Origin: Methyloferula stellata AR4
GTDB taxonomy: Bacteria > Pseudomonadota > Alphaproteobacteria > Rhizobiales > Beijerinckiaceae
Length of the DNA stretch: 64,000 nucleotides
NCBI RefSeq assembly: GCF_000385335.1
Contig: NZ_ARWA01000001.1
Coordinates: 1,876,001-1,940,000 of the forward strand
Direction: 5' to 3'
Position numbers and translations under genes: made by a program. The notes under the pieces were generated by a model. That model made no database searches, was not told the origin of the DNA, and saw nothing but the letters and a program-made list of their open reading frames with translations. Positions 1-8,917 of the stretch are shown piece by piece. Every line of letters begins with the position of its first letter. Position 1 is the first letter of the stretch.

Positions 1-27
1 GCTCACTATAAAACGAGACTCATCAGC

Positions 28-1008
28 TCAGTTTCCTTGAGGTGAGTCAAACTGCCAAATCGATACGAGACCGTCAAGCAGACGCGTGTCTGAAAGAGAT
101 TGCCCGTAATCTAACGTACGGCTGAGTTCGGAAAACCCGCTCCATTCGGCGAGCCGCGCGGAAACGCCCAGAATTCCTAGGCTCCCGAGGCTTTTATTTG
201 CAGTCCAGTCGCGAATGGGCAGGCCCTTGTGAATACCGCGCTCCTGCTCAAGCCAAGTGACCGCTTCTTGCTCGCCGCCGATCTTGTCGACGAGTTTCAG
301 GCCGATGCCTTGCCGTCCGGTGAAGATGCGTCCGTCATCGACAGCCGCGAGTTCCTGGTCGCTCATTTTGCGTCTTTCTTTAACGAGCGCCTTAAACCAT
401 TCGAAACTGTCATTGACGAGGGACGCGATCGCCGCGCGCGCCTCGGGGCTGGTTGGCTCATAGCCGTCGGGCGAGGCCTTCAGCGGCGACGATTTAATGG
501 CTTCTACCGAGACGCCGATCTTATCGAGCAGTTTTGCGACATTCGGATATTGGACGAGGACGCCGATCGAGCCGACGATGGAATTGCCCCGCGAGAAAAT
601 TTCGTCGGTCCCGATCGCCGCTATATAGCCGCCGGAGGCTGCCAAGGTTCCGACAACTGCGACGGTCGGCTTTTTCGCCGAGAGCTTTCGCAATGCATCA
701 TAAAGCCGCTCGGCGCCCGTCGTCGTGCCGCCGGGGCTTTCGATCGAAACGAGAACGGCGGAGACGTTCTTGGCCTCCCCGATATCGTGGATCAGGGTCA
801 GGGTTTTGCGGTCGCCGGTGATCAGGCCCGAAATCGAAAGGCGCGCGATATGCGGCGTGAACTTTCCGGCATTGGTGCCGATCAGGCGCGTGCCCGCGAC
901 GACGACCGCGACGATCAGGCACAAGATCGCGGCAACCCGCCAGAAAGACAATTTACGCCGCAACTGGCGGCGATCGACGAGATAGTCAGAAGGGGGGAGC
1001 GAAGCCAT
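28..1008 (-). CDS. sppA: Signal peptide peptidase SppA (S49 family, short 36K type)
   Basis: Membrane-anchored serine protease expected to degrade cleaved signal peptides in the inner membrane. The 326-residue product has one N-terminal membrane segment (about residues 21-42) after a basic stretch. The S49 core follows, with the nucleophile Ser125 in the ASGGY motif and the probable catalytic Lys177 in SSPLKAS, the Ser/Lys dyad of this family. The length fits the short single-domain form rather than the roughly 600-residue E. coli SppA. It lies downstream of rpsA and an Hsp70-like gene on the same strand; rpsA-sppA proximity is common in alphaproteobacteria. The gap to the Hsp70 gene is 82 bp. 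Family assignment is firm; the substrate is inferred from the family. Confidence 0.93.
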   Translation of the reverse strand: MASLPPSDYLVDRRQLRRKLSFWRVAAILCLIVAVVVAGTRLIGTNAGKFTPHIARLSISGLITGDRKTLTLIHDIGEAKNVSAVLVSIESPGGTTTGAERLYDALRKLSAKKPTVAVVGTLAASGGYIAAIGTDEIFSRGNSIVGSIGVLVQYPNVAKLLDKIGVSVEAIKSSPLKASPDGYEPTSPEARAAIASLVNDSFEWFKALVKERRKMSDQELAAVDDGRIFTGRQGIGLKLVDKIGGEQEAVTWLEQERGIHKGLPIRDWTANKSLGSLGILGVSARLAEWSGFSELSRTLDYGQSLSDTRLLDGLVSIWQFDSPQGN

Positions 1009-1090
1009 GCGTCCGGAAAACCTCAGCGATTATTGGCGAAATGCCGAGCGAACCTAGATCGCGCTGTGCGCCGGTGCAAGCCGCCAGCGA

Positions 1091-2374
1091 TCACGTCTTG
1101 AGGCGTGTCTGGTCGAGTGCCAGAAGGGCGAGGCCGGAGGCGACGGACTGAAATGCGTCGCCGACATGAATGCGGTCCTTGCCGAAACGTTTGGTGAAAA
1201 GCTGACGAACGGCCGGCACGAAGGAGGTGCCCCCCGTCATAAACACGGCATCGATGTCTTTCGGCCGGACATTGGCTTTCGCTATGGCGCTTTCCATGGC
1301 CTCTGCGATCTTTGCGAGGTCCGGCGCGATCCAGGCCTCGAAATCGCTGCGCCTGACGTCGGCTTCGATCTTGATGCCGTCGCGGTCGAAGGCAAACAGG
1401 GCTTGCTCGGCGCTCGAAAGCTCGGCTTTCAAAGCTCCTACCGCGCGGTAGAGCTCGAAACCGAGGTCCATTTCGATCAAAGTGCTGAGGTCCTCGATCA
1501 TGCGGGGCTCTTCGCTGACGGCGGCGAGTTTTTTCAATTCCGCGAGCGTCGATCCCGATTTCAACCAGGAAAGCTGATGCCATTGCGCGAAAGCCGCATA
1601 GAAATAGGCGGGCATCGGCAAAAGCTTTTCGAAGGACCGATAGAAGGTACCCTTGCCAAGGCGCGGTGCCACGACATGATCAATGATGCGGTAATCGAAC
1701 GTGTCGCCGGCGATGCCGACGCCTGAATGGGCAAGCGCTTCGGTCATAAGGCTTTTGCCACGCAGATGGAATCGCAGGACCGAAAAATCGCTCGTGCCGC
1801 CACCGAAATCGGCGACCAGCACGGTCTCGTCGTGCTGCAAGGCGCGAGCATACCAATAGGCCGCGCCCAAAGGTTCGTAGGCAAGCGCGACCTGCGGTAG
1901 GCCGGCACCGGCATAGGCGCTTTGGAGCCGCGCGACCGCCAGATCTTCGTTCGGGTTTTCGCCTGCGAAAATCACCGGCCTTCCGCCCGCGACCGGCACG
2001 GTCTTGAGCGCCTCGGGCGAAAGCTCCTCAAGCAGGTGGCCGAGAAAGATCTCGATCAGACGTTCGATCGTGAAGCGTTCGCCATAGAGCCTGGTTTCGG
2101 TAAAGAGCGGACTCGCAAGATAGGTTTTGATCGATTGGATGAAACGCTGTTCGGTTTCTTGCGCGATGGCGCGTTCGATCGCCTTGGGACCTGCGACATG
2201 CAAGGTCTTGCGGCCCTCGCGCCAGAACATCAAGGCGGTGCGAAAGGTCTCCGTTGGCCCCTCCGCGGTCGGCCAGACCAGCGTTTCGACGTGACCATTT
2301 GGACTTGCGATGGCGACGACGCTGTTGGTCGTGCCGAAATCAACACCAATTGCCGCACCTTTACCGATATGCAT
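1091..2374 (-). CDS. Hsp70-family protein, YegD/DnaK-like
   Basis: A 427-residue actin-fold ATPase of the Hsp70 superfamily. The phosphate-1 motif GVDFGTTNS sits near residue 10, phosphate-2 appears as VADFGGGTSD, and the adenosine motif as FMTGGTSFVP near the C-terminus. It ends right after the nucleotide-binding domain, without the substrate-binding beta-sandwich and lid of DnaK (about 640 residues), so it matches the YegD-like group. A chaperone-related role is inferred; no partner DnaJ or GrpE is nearby. A terminator between rpsA and this gene suggests it has its own promoter. Confidence 0.85.
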   Translation of the reverse strand: MHIGKGAAIGVDFGTTNSVVAIASPNGHVETLVWPTAEGPTETFRTALMFWREGRKTLHVAGPKAIERAIAQETEQRFIQSIKTYLASPLFTETRLYGERFTIERLIEIFLGHLLEELSPEALKTVPVAGGRPVIFAGENPNEDLAVARLQSAYAGAGLPQVALAYEPLGAAYWYARALQHDETVLVADFGGGTSDFSVLRFHLRGKSLMTEALAHSGVGIAGDTFDYRIIDHVVAPRLGKGTFYRSFEKLLPMPAYFYAAFAQWHQLSWLKSGSTLAELKKLAAVSEEPRMIEDLSTLIEMDLGFELYRAVGALKAELSSAEQALFAFDRDGIKIEADVRRSDFEAWIAPDLAKIAEAMESAIAKANVRPKDIDAVFMTGGTSFVPAVRQLFTKRFGKDRIHVGDAFQSVASGLALLALDQTRLKT

Positions 2375-2397
2375 TTTCGTTCTCAGATTTGCGGCGC

Positions 2398-2428
2398 AAA
2401 AAACCCGCGCAGTGATCCGCGCGGGTTT
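2398..2428 (-). terminator. Rho-independent terminator of rpsA
   Basis: A 10-bp perfect inverted repeat (AAACCCGCGC/GCGCGGGTTT, 8-nt loop) is followed on the minus strand by a T-run. It lies 42 bp past the rpsA stop codon and before the start of the Hsp70-like gene, so it separates the two transcripts. Confidence 0.8.
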
Positions 2429-2469
2429 GGAGATAGGCCGTGAAGATATGGCCCGGCGAAGGAAGGCGC

Positions 2470-4260
2470 CTATTCGTCCTTTTTCTTCGCCGCGGCCTTC
2501 TTGGCAGGCGTGTCGGTATCGCGGGCTTTCAGGGCGGCGCCAAGAATGTCGCCGAGCGAAGCGCCCGAATCGGCCGAACCATATTGGGCAATGGCTTCCT
2601 TCTCTTCGGCGACTTCCAGCGCCTTGATGGAAACCGTCACCTTCTGGGTACGGCGATCATATTGGGTGATGCGGGCATCCACCTTTTCACCGACGGCGAA
2701 GCGTTCCGGACGCTGATCGGCGCGGTCGCGGGCAAGCTCGCCGCGCTTGATGAAGGACGTCAGATCCGTGCCCGAAACGACGACATCGATACCGCCGTCC
2801 TTGACCTCGGTGACTTCGCAGGTGACGACGACGCCCTTCTTGAGATCGGGACCGCCGGGCGCTGCCGCTGCCTCTTCCGCCGTTTTCGGAGCAGCCGTTG
2901 TTGCGGCCGTGGCCGGCGCATTGGCGAGCTGCTTGATGCCGAGCGATATCCGCTCCTTTTCCATATCGACGTCGAGCACTTTGGCTTTGACGATATCGCC
3001 CTTCTTATATTCGTCGATGACCTGTTCGCCCGGACGCGTCCAATCGAGATCCGAGAGATGGACCATGCCGTCGACATCGCCGTCGAGACCGATGAAGAGA
3101 CCGAATTCGGTCTTGTTCTTGACCTCGCCTTCGACCTCGCTGCCGACCGGATATTTCTCGGCGAAGACTTCCCACGGATTGGCGAGCGTCTGCTTGAGGC
3201 CGAGCGAAATGCGGCGCTTGACCGGATCGACTTCGAGAACCTGAACGTCGACTTCCTGGCTCGTCGCGACGATCTTGCCGGGATGCACGTTCTTCTTGGT
3301 CCAGGACATTTCCGAAACGTGGATCAAGCCTTCGATGCCGGGCTCGAGCTCGACGAAGGCGCCATAGTCGGTGATGTTCGTGACACGGCCATGGAAGCGC
3401 GCCTCGATCGGATATTTCGCCTCGATGCCCTGCCACGGATCCTCGAGCAATTGCTTCATGCCGAGCGAGATGCGGTGCGTCTCGTGGTTGATCTTGATGA
3501 TCTTGACCCGGACCGTCTGGCCGATCGTGAGCACTTCGCTCGGATGGTTGACGCGGCGCCAGGCGATGTCGGTGACATGCAGAAGGCCGTCGATACCGCC
3601 GAGATCGACGAAGGCGCCGTAATCGGTGATGTTCTTCACCATGCCGTCGATCACCTGGCCCTCTTCGAGGTTGGCGACGATTTCATGGCGCTGCTCGGCG
3701 CGGGATTCTTCCAAAACGGTGCGGCGCGAGACGACGATATTGCCGCGCCTGCGGTCCATCTTGAGGATCTGGAAGGGCTGCGGCACCTGCATGAGAGGTG
3801 TCACGTCGCGGATCGGGCGGATATCGACCTGGCTGCGCGGCAAAAAGGCCACGGCGCCGTCGAGATCGACGGTAAAGCCGCCCTTGACCTGATTGAAGAT
3901 GATGCCTTCGACGCGTTCCTGCTTTTCGAACGCCTTTTCGAGCTTGATCCAGCTCTCCTCGCGCCTAGCCTTGTCGCGCGAGATGACGGCTTCGCCGAGT
4001 GCATTTTCGATGCGCTCCAGATAGACCTCGACTTCATCGCCGACACTGAGGGCACCTTCGCGCCCTGGTCCTTGAAATTCCTTGAGGGGAACGCGGCCTT
4101 CGGTCTTCAATCCGACGTCGATCACGGCGACGTCTTTTTCGATGGCAACGACAATTCCCTTAATGACGGAGCCTTCAAAGGCTTCGTTTTCGCCATAAGT
4201 CTCCTCGAGAAGAGCGGCAAAATCCTCGCGCGACGGCGACGAGGTGCTGGTTGCAGTCAT
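2470..4260 (-). CDS. rpsA: 30S ribosomal protein S1
   Basis: RNA-binding protein of the small subunit that recruits mRNA to the ribosome. Six S1 domains are visible in 596 residues (roughly 32-98, 117-181, 201-270, 286-356, 373-443, 475-547), several showing the VTNITDYGAFVEL-type strand. An Ala/Thr-rich linker (about 447-472) separates domains 5 and 6. The C-terminus carries the conserved GDILGAAL stretch and a Lys-rich tail. The product is slightly longer than the usual 560-570 residues because of the linker and tail. cmk, often just upstream in proteobacteria, is absent here. The start ATG is preceded by AGGAGACC-type Shine-Dalgarno sequence on the minus strand. Confidence 0.97.
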   Translation of the reverse strand: MTATSTSSPSREDFAALLEETYGENEAFEGSVIKGIVVAIEKDVAVIDVGLKTEGRVPLKEFQGPGREGALSVGDEVEVYLERIENALGEAVISRDKARREESWIKLEKAFEKQERVEGIIFNQVKGGFTVDLDGAVAFLPRSQVDIRPIRDVTPLMQVPQPFQILKMDRRRGNIVVSRRTVLEESRAEQRHEIVANLEEGQVIDGMVKNITDYGAFVDLGGIDGLLHVTDIAWRRVNHPSEVLTIGQTVRVKIIKINHETHRISLGMKQLLEDPWQGIEAKYPIEARFHGRVTNITDYGAFVELEPGIEGLIHVSEMSWTKKNVHPGKIVATSQEVDVQVLEVDPVKRRISLGLKQTLANPWEVFAEKYPVGSEVEGEVKNKTEFGLFIGLDGDVDGMVHLSDLDWTRPGEQVIDEYKKGDIVKAKVLDVDMEKERISLGIKQLANAPATAATTAAPKTAEEAAAAPGGPDLKKGVVVTCEVTEVKDGGIDVVVSGTDLTSFIKRGELARDRADQRPERFAVGEKVDARITQYDRRTQKVTVSIKALEVAEEKEAIAQYGSADSGASLGDILGAALKARDTDTPAKKAAAKKKDE

Positions 4261-4543
4261 ATGGTCTCCTGAAATGCCTGAAGTCAGGCGGCGCCGGCGG
4301 TCAAAAATGAATGGTGCTTTTTCCCACCGGCGTCAGTCGGCGTTGCGACTGAACCACCGCTGAAACAGCGGGCCGGCGCGAGACGGCGGGAAAAAGCGGG
4401 TTATGAAGGCTCAGATAGCAACAACCCCGCGTTCCGGCAAGGGAAATGAGGCGTTTTGGGCCCGATTGGGCGCCAAAGAGCGATCAAAGCTTGACGCAAG
4501 GGGGCAGTCCATCAAAAATACCCCGAAATCGAGGGAGGTGGAC

Positions 4544-4774
4544 ATGCCCATTTCAGCCGAGAGAGTCCTCCCAGGCAAATGCTACAAGGCCGCTGGGTCC
4601 GCGCCGCGCCGGGTGCTTCTAATCCAGGATAAAAAGGTCACGTTCATCCTGCGTGGCGATATGGCCTGGACCGTGCAGCGCTATCATCAGGACGTCGAGA
4701 CTTTCGCCCGCGCGGTCGAATGCGAGATCGACTGCATGACGCTGGTCGATCTGACGGAAGATCAGGCGAGCTAG
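4544..4774 (+). CDS. Small conserved-looking protein of unknown function
   Basis: A 76-residue soluble, mildly acidic protein beginning MPISAERVLPGKCYK. The open frame extends upstream to 4403, but a strong GGGAGGTGG ribosome-binding site ends 3 bp before the ATG at 4544 and decides the start. No signal peptide or membrane segment is seen. The middle (VLLIQDKKVTFILRGD) looks like a small beta-barrel-like sheet. I do not recognise the family. It is followed within about 25 bp by a long inverted repeat. Confidence 0.65.
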   Translation: MPISAERVLPGKCYKAAGSAPRRVLLIQDKKVTFILRGDMAWTVQRYHQDVETFARAVECEIDCMTLVDLTEDQAS

Positions 4775-4796
4775 AGTCAGGCCTAAATCGCCGAGC

Positions 4797-4876
4797 CGTC
4801 ATTGCGAGCGAAGCGAAGCAATCCATGCAATTGTCTAAGCGGCTGTCTGGATTGCTTCGCTTCGCTCGCAATGACG
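4797..4876. repeat. Dispersed palindromic repeat, 29-bp perfect arms
   Basis: Two perfectly complementary 29-bp arms (4797-4825 and 4848-4876) flank a 22-bp centre. The arm core GAGCGAAGCGAAGCAATCC is a type of repeat common in intergenic regions of alphaproteobacterial genomes. It sits between the small unknown gene and the PLP enzyme and could form a strong RNA hairpin. Confidence 0.85.
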
Positions 4877-4901
4877 CCCTCATCTCCAACCGGATTTCCT
4901 T

Positions 4902-5861
4902 TTGTTCGATCTTCCAGCGCTTGAGGCCGCGAGTGCCATCGTTCATGCGGTCATGCCGCCGACGCCGCAATATGCGTGGCCATTGCTTGCCAAGCGCACC
5001 GGCGCCTTCACCGTCGTCAAGCATGAAAACCACACGTTTGCCGGGGCTTTCAAAGTGCGCGGCGGGCTCGTCTATGTCGACACATTGGTGAAATCGGGCG
5101 AGACGCCGAAGGGTCTTGTCAGCGCGACGCGCGGCAATCACGGCCAGAGCATCGCCTTCGCCGCGACCCGCGCCGGCATTCCAGCGGTCATTGTCGTGCC
5201 GGAGGGCAATTCCACCGAGAAGAACGCCGCCATGCGCGCCTTCGGCGCCGAGCTGATCGAGTCCGGCCGCGATTTCGATGACGCGCGGCAAACGGCGATG
5301 AACCTCGCGCAGGAGCGCGGGCTTTTGATGGTGCCGTCCTTCCATGCCGAACTGGTACGCGGTGTCGCGACCTATGCGCTCGAACTCTTTAGCGCTTTCT
5401 CCGATCTCGACACGGTCTATGTGCCGATCGGGCTCGGCTCCGGCATTTGCGGGCTGATCCGCACGCGGGACTTGCTCGGTCTCAAGACCGAGATCGTCGG
5501 CGTGGTCTCGACCGAGGCCGATTGCTATGCGCAGAGCTTCGAGCAGGGCAGGGTCGTCACGACGGAAACGGCAAAGACGCTGGCCGATGGCTTGGCGGTC
5601 AGGGTCCCCAATCCGGACGCTTTGGAGCTTATCCGCGCTGGCGCTGCCCGCGTCATCCGCGTCTCCGACGCGGAACTTCGCCACGCAATCCGCGTGATCC
5701 ACGAAGACACACATAATATGGCTGAAGGGGCGGCTGCGGCTCCGCTCGCGGCGCTCATTCAGGAAAGCGAGCGTCAGCGTGGCCGGCGGGTCGGCCTCAT
5801 CCTGACGGGCGCCAATATAGATCGCGCCATATATGCGGGGATCTTGGCTGGGGCCGATTAA
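4902..5861 (+). CDS. Threonine dehydratase-like PLP enzyme (fold type II)
   Basis: A 319-residue pyridoxal-phosphate enzyme of the serine/threonine dehydratase family. The PLP-binding lysine is Lys51 in the motif FAGAFKVRGG, and a Gly-rich phosphate-binding loop GLGSGICG follows. No C-terminal ACT regulatory domain is present, so it resembles the catabolic, short form rather than allosteric IlvA. The likely reaction is deamination of L-threonine or L-serine (or a 3-hydroxy-aspartate analogue); the substrate cannot be told from the sequence. The frame starts with TTG at 4902, with no good Shine-Dalgarno, directly after a palindromic repeat. The first internal ATG would remove 17 residues, so the start is uncertain. 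Confidence 0.82.
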   Translation: MFDLPALEAASAIVHAVMPPTPQYAWPLLAKRTGAFTVVKHENHTFAGAFKVRGGLVYVDTLVKSGETPKGLVSATRGNHGQSIAFAATRAGIPAVIVVPEGNSTEKNAAMRAFGAELIESGRDFDDARQTAMNLAQERGLLMVPSFHAELVRGVATYALELFSAFSDLDTVYVPIGLGSGICGLIRTRDLLGLKTEIVGVVSTEADCYAQSFEQGRVVTTETAKTLADGLAVRVPNPDALELIRAGAARVIRVSDAELRHAIRVIHEDTHNMAEGAAAAPLAALIQESERQRGRRVGLILTGANIDRAIYAGILAGAD

Positions 5862-6044
5862 CGCTTTTCAACCATAAGCTTGGCCCAACACGCTCTTTGC
5901 GATAAAGTTTCAGTGATGGGCCGCCAAAATCCGTTGCTTGACGGATGCGGTGTGATTGATCACCTCTTCCATCGTGGCTTTGGGGTCATGATTGACTGTT
6001 AGAGCCTGATCCTGCGTCCCGCTTCGGAAACCCTAAGGGCATCC

Positions 6045-7340
6045 ATGACCGTCGCCTCTCTTTTTTCGGGCTTTTCCTCCGAACCGCTCGCCTCCGGCCC
6101 CAAACCGCGCCGCACTGCTGTCGGCGTGCGCGTCGGATCGGGTTCCGGTGCCGTGATGGTCGGCGGTGGCGCCCCGATCGTCGTCCAGAGCATGACCAAT
6201 ACGGATACGGCCGATATCGCTTCGACCGTGACCCAGGTCGAAGCGCTCGCCAAGGCAGGCTCCGAACTTGTCCGCATCACAGTTGATCGCGATGAGGCCG
6301 CCGCCGCGGTGCCGCATATCAAGGAGCGGCTCCTGCAATTGGGCTGCGACGTGCCCTTGATCGGCGACTTCCATTACATCGGCCATAAGCTCTTGGCTGA
6401 GCATCCGGCCTGCGCCGAGGCGCTCGACAAATATCGGATCAATCCCGGCAATGTCGGGTTCAAGGACAAAAAGGACACGCAGTTTTCGACCATCGTCGAA
6501 ACCGCGATCAAATATGGCAAGGCGGTGCGCATCGGCGCCAATTGGGGCTCGCTCGATCAGGACCTCCTGACGGCCATGATGGACGAGAACGCGAAATCCA
6601 GCGCACCGCTCGACATGGGCGCCGTGACGCGCGAGGCCATGGTGCAATCGGCGCTGATGTCGGCCAAGCGGGCCGAAGAGATCGGCCTTGGCAAGGACCG
6701 CATCATTCTCTCGGCCAAAGTCTCGCAGGTGCAGGATCTGATCACGGTCTATCGCATGCTGGCGATGCGCACGGATTACGCCTTGCATCTCGGCCTCACC
6801 GAGGCCGGCATGGGCTCGAAGGGCATCGTCGCTTCGTCCGCGGCGCTCGGCATTCTGTTGCAGGAAGGCATTGGCGACACGATCCGCATTTCGCTCACCC
6901 CCGAGCCCGGCGGCGACCGGACGCTCGAAGTCAAGGTCGGGCAGGAATTGCTGCAGACCATGGGCTTTCGCACCTTCATTCCGCTTGTCGCCGCTTGCCC
7001 TGGCTGCGGCCGCACGACCTCGACGGTGTTTCAGGAGCTCGCGCGCGATATTCAGAGCTATATCCGCGAAGGCATGCCGCTTTGGCGCACGCGTTATCCG
7101 GGCGTCGAAAATCTGCATGTCGCAGTCATGGGCTGCATCGTCAACGGACCGGGCGAGTCGAAACATGCCGACATCGGCATTTCGCTGCCGGGCACCGGCG
7201 AGACGCCGACCGCGCCGGTCTTCATCGACGGCGAAAAGGCGATGACCTTACGCGGCGAAGGCATAGCCGCCGAGTTCAAGGCCATCGTCGATAATTATAT
7301 CGAACGGCGCTTTGGCGGCGCGAAGACGGCGGCGGAGTAG
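6045..7340 (+). CDS. ispG: 4-hydroxy-3-methylbut-2-en-1-yl diphosphate synthase
   Basis: Penultimate enzyme of the non-mevalonate (MEP) isoprenoid pathway, converting MEcPP to HMBPP with a [4Fe-4S] cluster. The 431 residues contain the N-terminal TIM-barrel start [14 protein letters not shown] and the three cluster cysteines: Cys318 and Cys321 in ACPGCGR and Cys364 in [10 protein letters not shown]. Its single-barrel length matches the usual proteobacterial enzyme. The ATG follows an AAGGG ribosome-binding sequence. The next gene begins almost at its stop codon. Confidence 0.97.
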   Translation: MTVASLFSGFSSEPLASGPKPRRTAVGVRVGSGSGAVMVGGGAPIVVQSMTNTDTADIASTVTQVEALAKAGSELVRITVDRDEAAAAVPHIKERLLQLGCDVPLIGDFHYIGHKLLAEHPACAEALDKYRINPGNVGFKDKKDTQFSTIVETAIKYGKAVRIGANWGSLDQDLLTAMMDENAKSSAPLDMGAVTREAMVQSALMSAKRAEEIGLGKDRIILSAKVSQVQDLITVYRMLAMRTDYALHLGLTEAGMGSKGIVASSAALGILLQEGIGDTIRISLTPEPGGDRTLEVKVGQELLQTMGFRTFIPLVAACPGCGRTTSTVFQELARDIQSYIREGMPLWRTRYPGVENLHVAVMGCIVNGPGESKHADIGISLPGTGETPTAPVFIDGEKAMTLRGEGIAAEFKAIVDNYIERRFGGAKTAAE

Positions 7341-7387
7341 GGCGGCTGAAACGCGGGGCTGCACGGGCTCTCTCATTCTTTGCCGCA

Positions 7388-8014
7388 ATGTGCTTTGCGT
7401 TTGGCGCGCAAGCGCAAACGCCGACGTTCGACCGGGCGCTTTTTCAAAAATATCTGGCGTCGGATATTCACAAGCAGGTCTTGAACAAGGCGCTGGGTGT
7501 CTTCCCGAAAGAAGTCTTCCAAAAATGCCCGACGCTTGAATCGCCTGAGACAACCATAAGCCCGGTCCAGTCGATCACATTTGGCCCGGACGGAGTTCCG
7601 ACGGCGGGCGCGTGGTGGGAGCGGTTTCCCGTCAAAGGCTGCGGCAATGATACGATTCTCAACCTGAGTTTTTTCGTGGCGGCCGACGGCAAGCTGCAAA
7701 TGACGGCCGGGCTTCCTGGGATGACACATGCGAATTTGCTTCTGCAGCGTGATGCGATTCCCTATGCGACGACCGGTCCTGGCCTGAAGCAGAAGGATTG
7801 CGAACAATTCATCATTACCAACACGCGATTTGAAGGTTTCGGTCTGCGCGATCCGGCGACGCCGGACCCCGGCATCGGCGCTAAATTCCGCCCCTGGTGG
7901 GAAACCTGGACCTTGGTCGGCTGTGGCCACACGTTCGATGTGCCGATGGACTTTACGCCGGACGCGACAGGCACTCAGATCACGCAGAAGGTCGAGACCA
8001 TCGTCGAGCGTTAA
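7388..8014 (+). CDS. Secreted protein of unknown function
   Basis: The mature part is about 200 residues with a few cysteines in pairs (KGCGND, VGCGHT), Trp-rich motifs GAWWERF and RPWWETW in two similar halves, and no membrane segment. From the first ATG the signal peptide lacks its basic N-region. The in-frame sequence just upstream supplies LKRGAARALSFFAA from a CTG at 7346 that has GGAG 8 nt before it, and no ATG, GTG or TTG occurs in frame back to a stop at 7292. The true start is therefore probably CTG 7346, giving a classical signal peptide cut after AQA. It is probably co-transcribed with ispG. I do not recognise the family. Confidence 0.72.
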   Translation: MCFAFGAQAQTPTFDRALFQKYLASDIHKQVLNKALGVFPKEVFQKCPTLESPETTISPVQSITFGPDGVPTAGAWWERFPVKGCGNDTILNLSFFVAADGKLQMTAGLPGMTHANLLLQRDAIPYATTGPGLKQKDCEQFIITNTRFEGFGLRDPATPDPGIGAKFRPWWETWTLVGCGHTFDVPMDFTPDATGTQITQKVETIVER

Positions 8015-8150
8015 GCATCATCCCGAAAAGTTGCAGACTTTTCGGACAAGATGATGCGGCGGATAGAGACATCATCCCGAAAAGGCGCAGTTTTCGGATG
8101 AGATGATGCGGGGAGAGAGACATCATCCCCAAAGGTTGCAGGGCTATTGC
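8014..8150 (+). repeat. REP-like palindromes, three tandem copies (family A)
   Basis: Copy 1 (8014-8059) and copy 2 (8070-8112) each form a hairpin with the pattern GCATCATCCCGAAAAG ... CTTTTCGG ... GATGATGC. Copy 3 (from 8121) starts the same way but is decayed. Copy 1 overlaps the last base of the preceding stop codon. Related copies lie at 20579, 44184, 58127, 62628 and 63446. Confidence 0.85.
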
Positions 8151-8255
8151 ATCTTTTTCGCCCATAGCCATGCCCCGTTGATTGGAACTTCGCCTGTACC
8201 TTAGCCGTTATAGAGCTGTCACCATTCGAAAAGTGGCGACAAGTGGAGAATGGCA

Positions 8256-8870
8256 ATGGGTATGAAAACTCTGCTGGCGGCGAGCCTCGCCGCGCTCGTG
8301 ACTTCGGCCGTCGCGGCTTCCGCCGCGCCTCAAGTGACGATCCAGAGTGCGCAGCTCGCGAGTGGCAAGGCCAGTGGCGACGCGGTGAAGAGCGAGACGC
8401 TCAAATTCGAGCCTTTCAAGGGAGAGCTAGCTCTACCGAAAGCCCGCCTTTACACGGGCCGCAGCAGCTATCGCGACATCGGGCACGGTCCGCGCGGTCA
8501 TGTCGGCTATGCGCATGTCGAAACGGGCGTAACCTTTCGGCATGGCCGGCGCTATGTCGATCTCGTTGGCGACAGGAAGAGCGGGCTTGGCTTCTATCCG
8601 TTGCCTGCAAGCATTCAGGCCGGCGCGGAGCGCTATCGTCTCGCCCATAGCTATTATGGACCTTACGGCAATCCGGTTCAGCAGGCTGTGATCGACGATT
8701 CCGTGCGCTCCTGGGCCTGGACGCCCACCTCGGCGGTCAATGGCTATAGATATGGCGTCTATGATCCGATCGATGGCGTCGGGACGCCGTTCTTCGCGGG
8801 CTATTACAGCGCCGGGACGCGCGACGCCTCGGACGACGACGAACCGCTTTTCGGCAGGCCGATCAATTGA
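8256..8870 (+). CDS. Secreted protein of unknown function
   Basis: About 204 residues with a clear signal peptide (MKTLLAASLAALVTSAVA, cut near ASAAP). The mature protein is rich in Tyr, Gly and Arg (HSYYGPYGNP, GYRYGVYDP) with an acidic C-terminal stretch DASDDDEP. Three ATGs lie within 12 bp; the one at 8256 is 7 nt after a GGAG and is preferred. No cysteine is seen in the mature part and no recognised domain. A strong terminator follows at 8894, so transcription ends with this gene. Confidence 0.7.
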   Translation: MGMKTLLAASLAALVTSAVAASAAPQVTIQSAQLASGKASGDAVKSETLKFEPFKGELALPKARLYTGRSSYRDIGHGPRGHVGYAHVETGVTFRHGRRYVDLVGDRKSGLGFYPLPASIQAGAERYRLAHSYYGPYGNPVQQAVIDDSVRSWAWTPTSAVNGYRYGVYDPIDGVGTPFFAGYYSAGTRDASDDDEPLFGRPIN

Positions 8871-8893
8871 GCGGCTCACATAGTGAATATGAT

Positions 8894-8917
8894 GGCCGGT
8901 CCTTGGACCGGCCTTTT
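8894..8917 (+). terminator. Rho-independent terminator
   Basis: A 9-bp perfect stem (GGCCGGTCC/GGACCGGCC) with a tight two-base centre is followed by TTTT on the plus strand. It ends the transcript of the secreted protein at 8256 and abuts the convergent gene stop at 8917. Confidence 0.85.

Noticed and set aside
2440-4272. A 610-codon open frame on the plus strand
   Set aside because: It lies antisense to rpsA, whose six S1 domains are certain, and is a by-product of GC-rich codon bias.
8014-8150. The three tandem hairpins considered as a CRISPR array
   Set aside because: The units are imperfect palindromes at irregular spacing with no unique spacers, and no cas genes are near.
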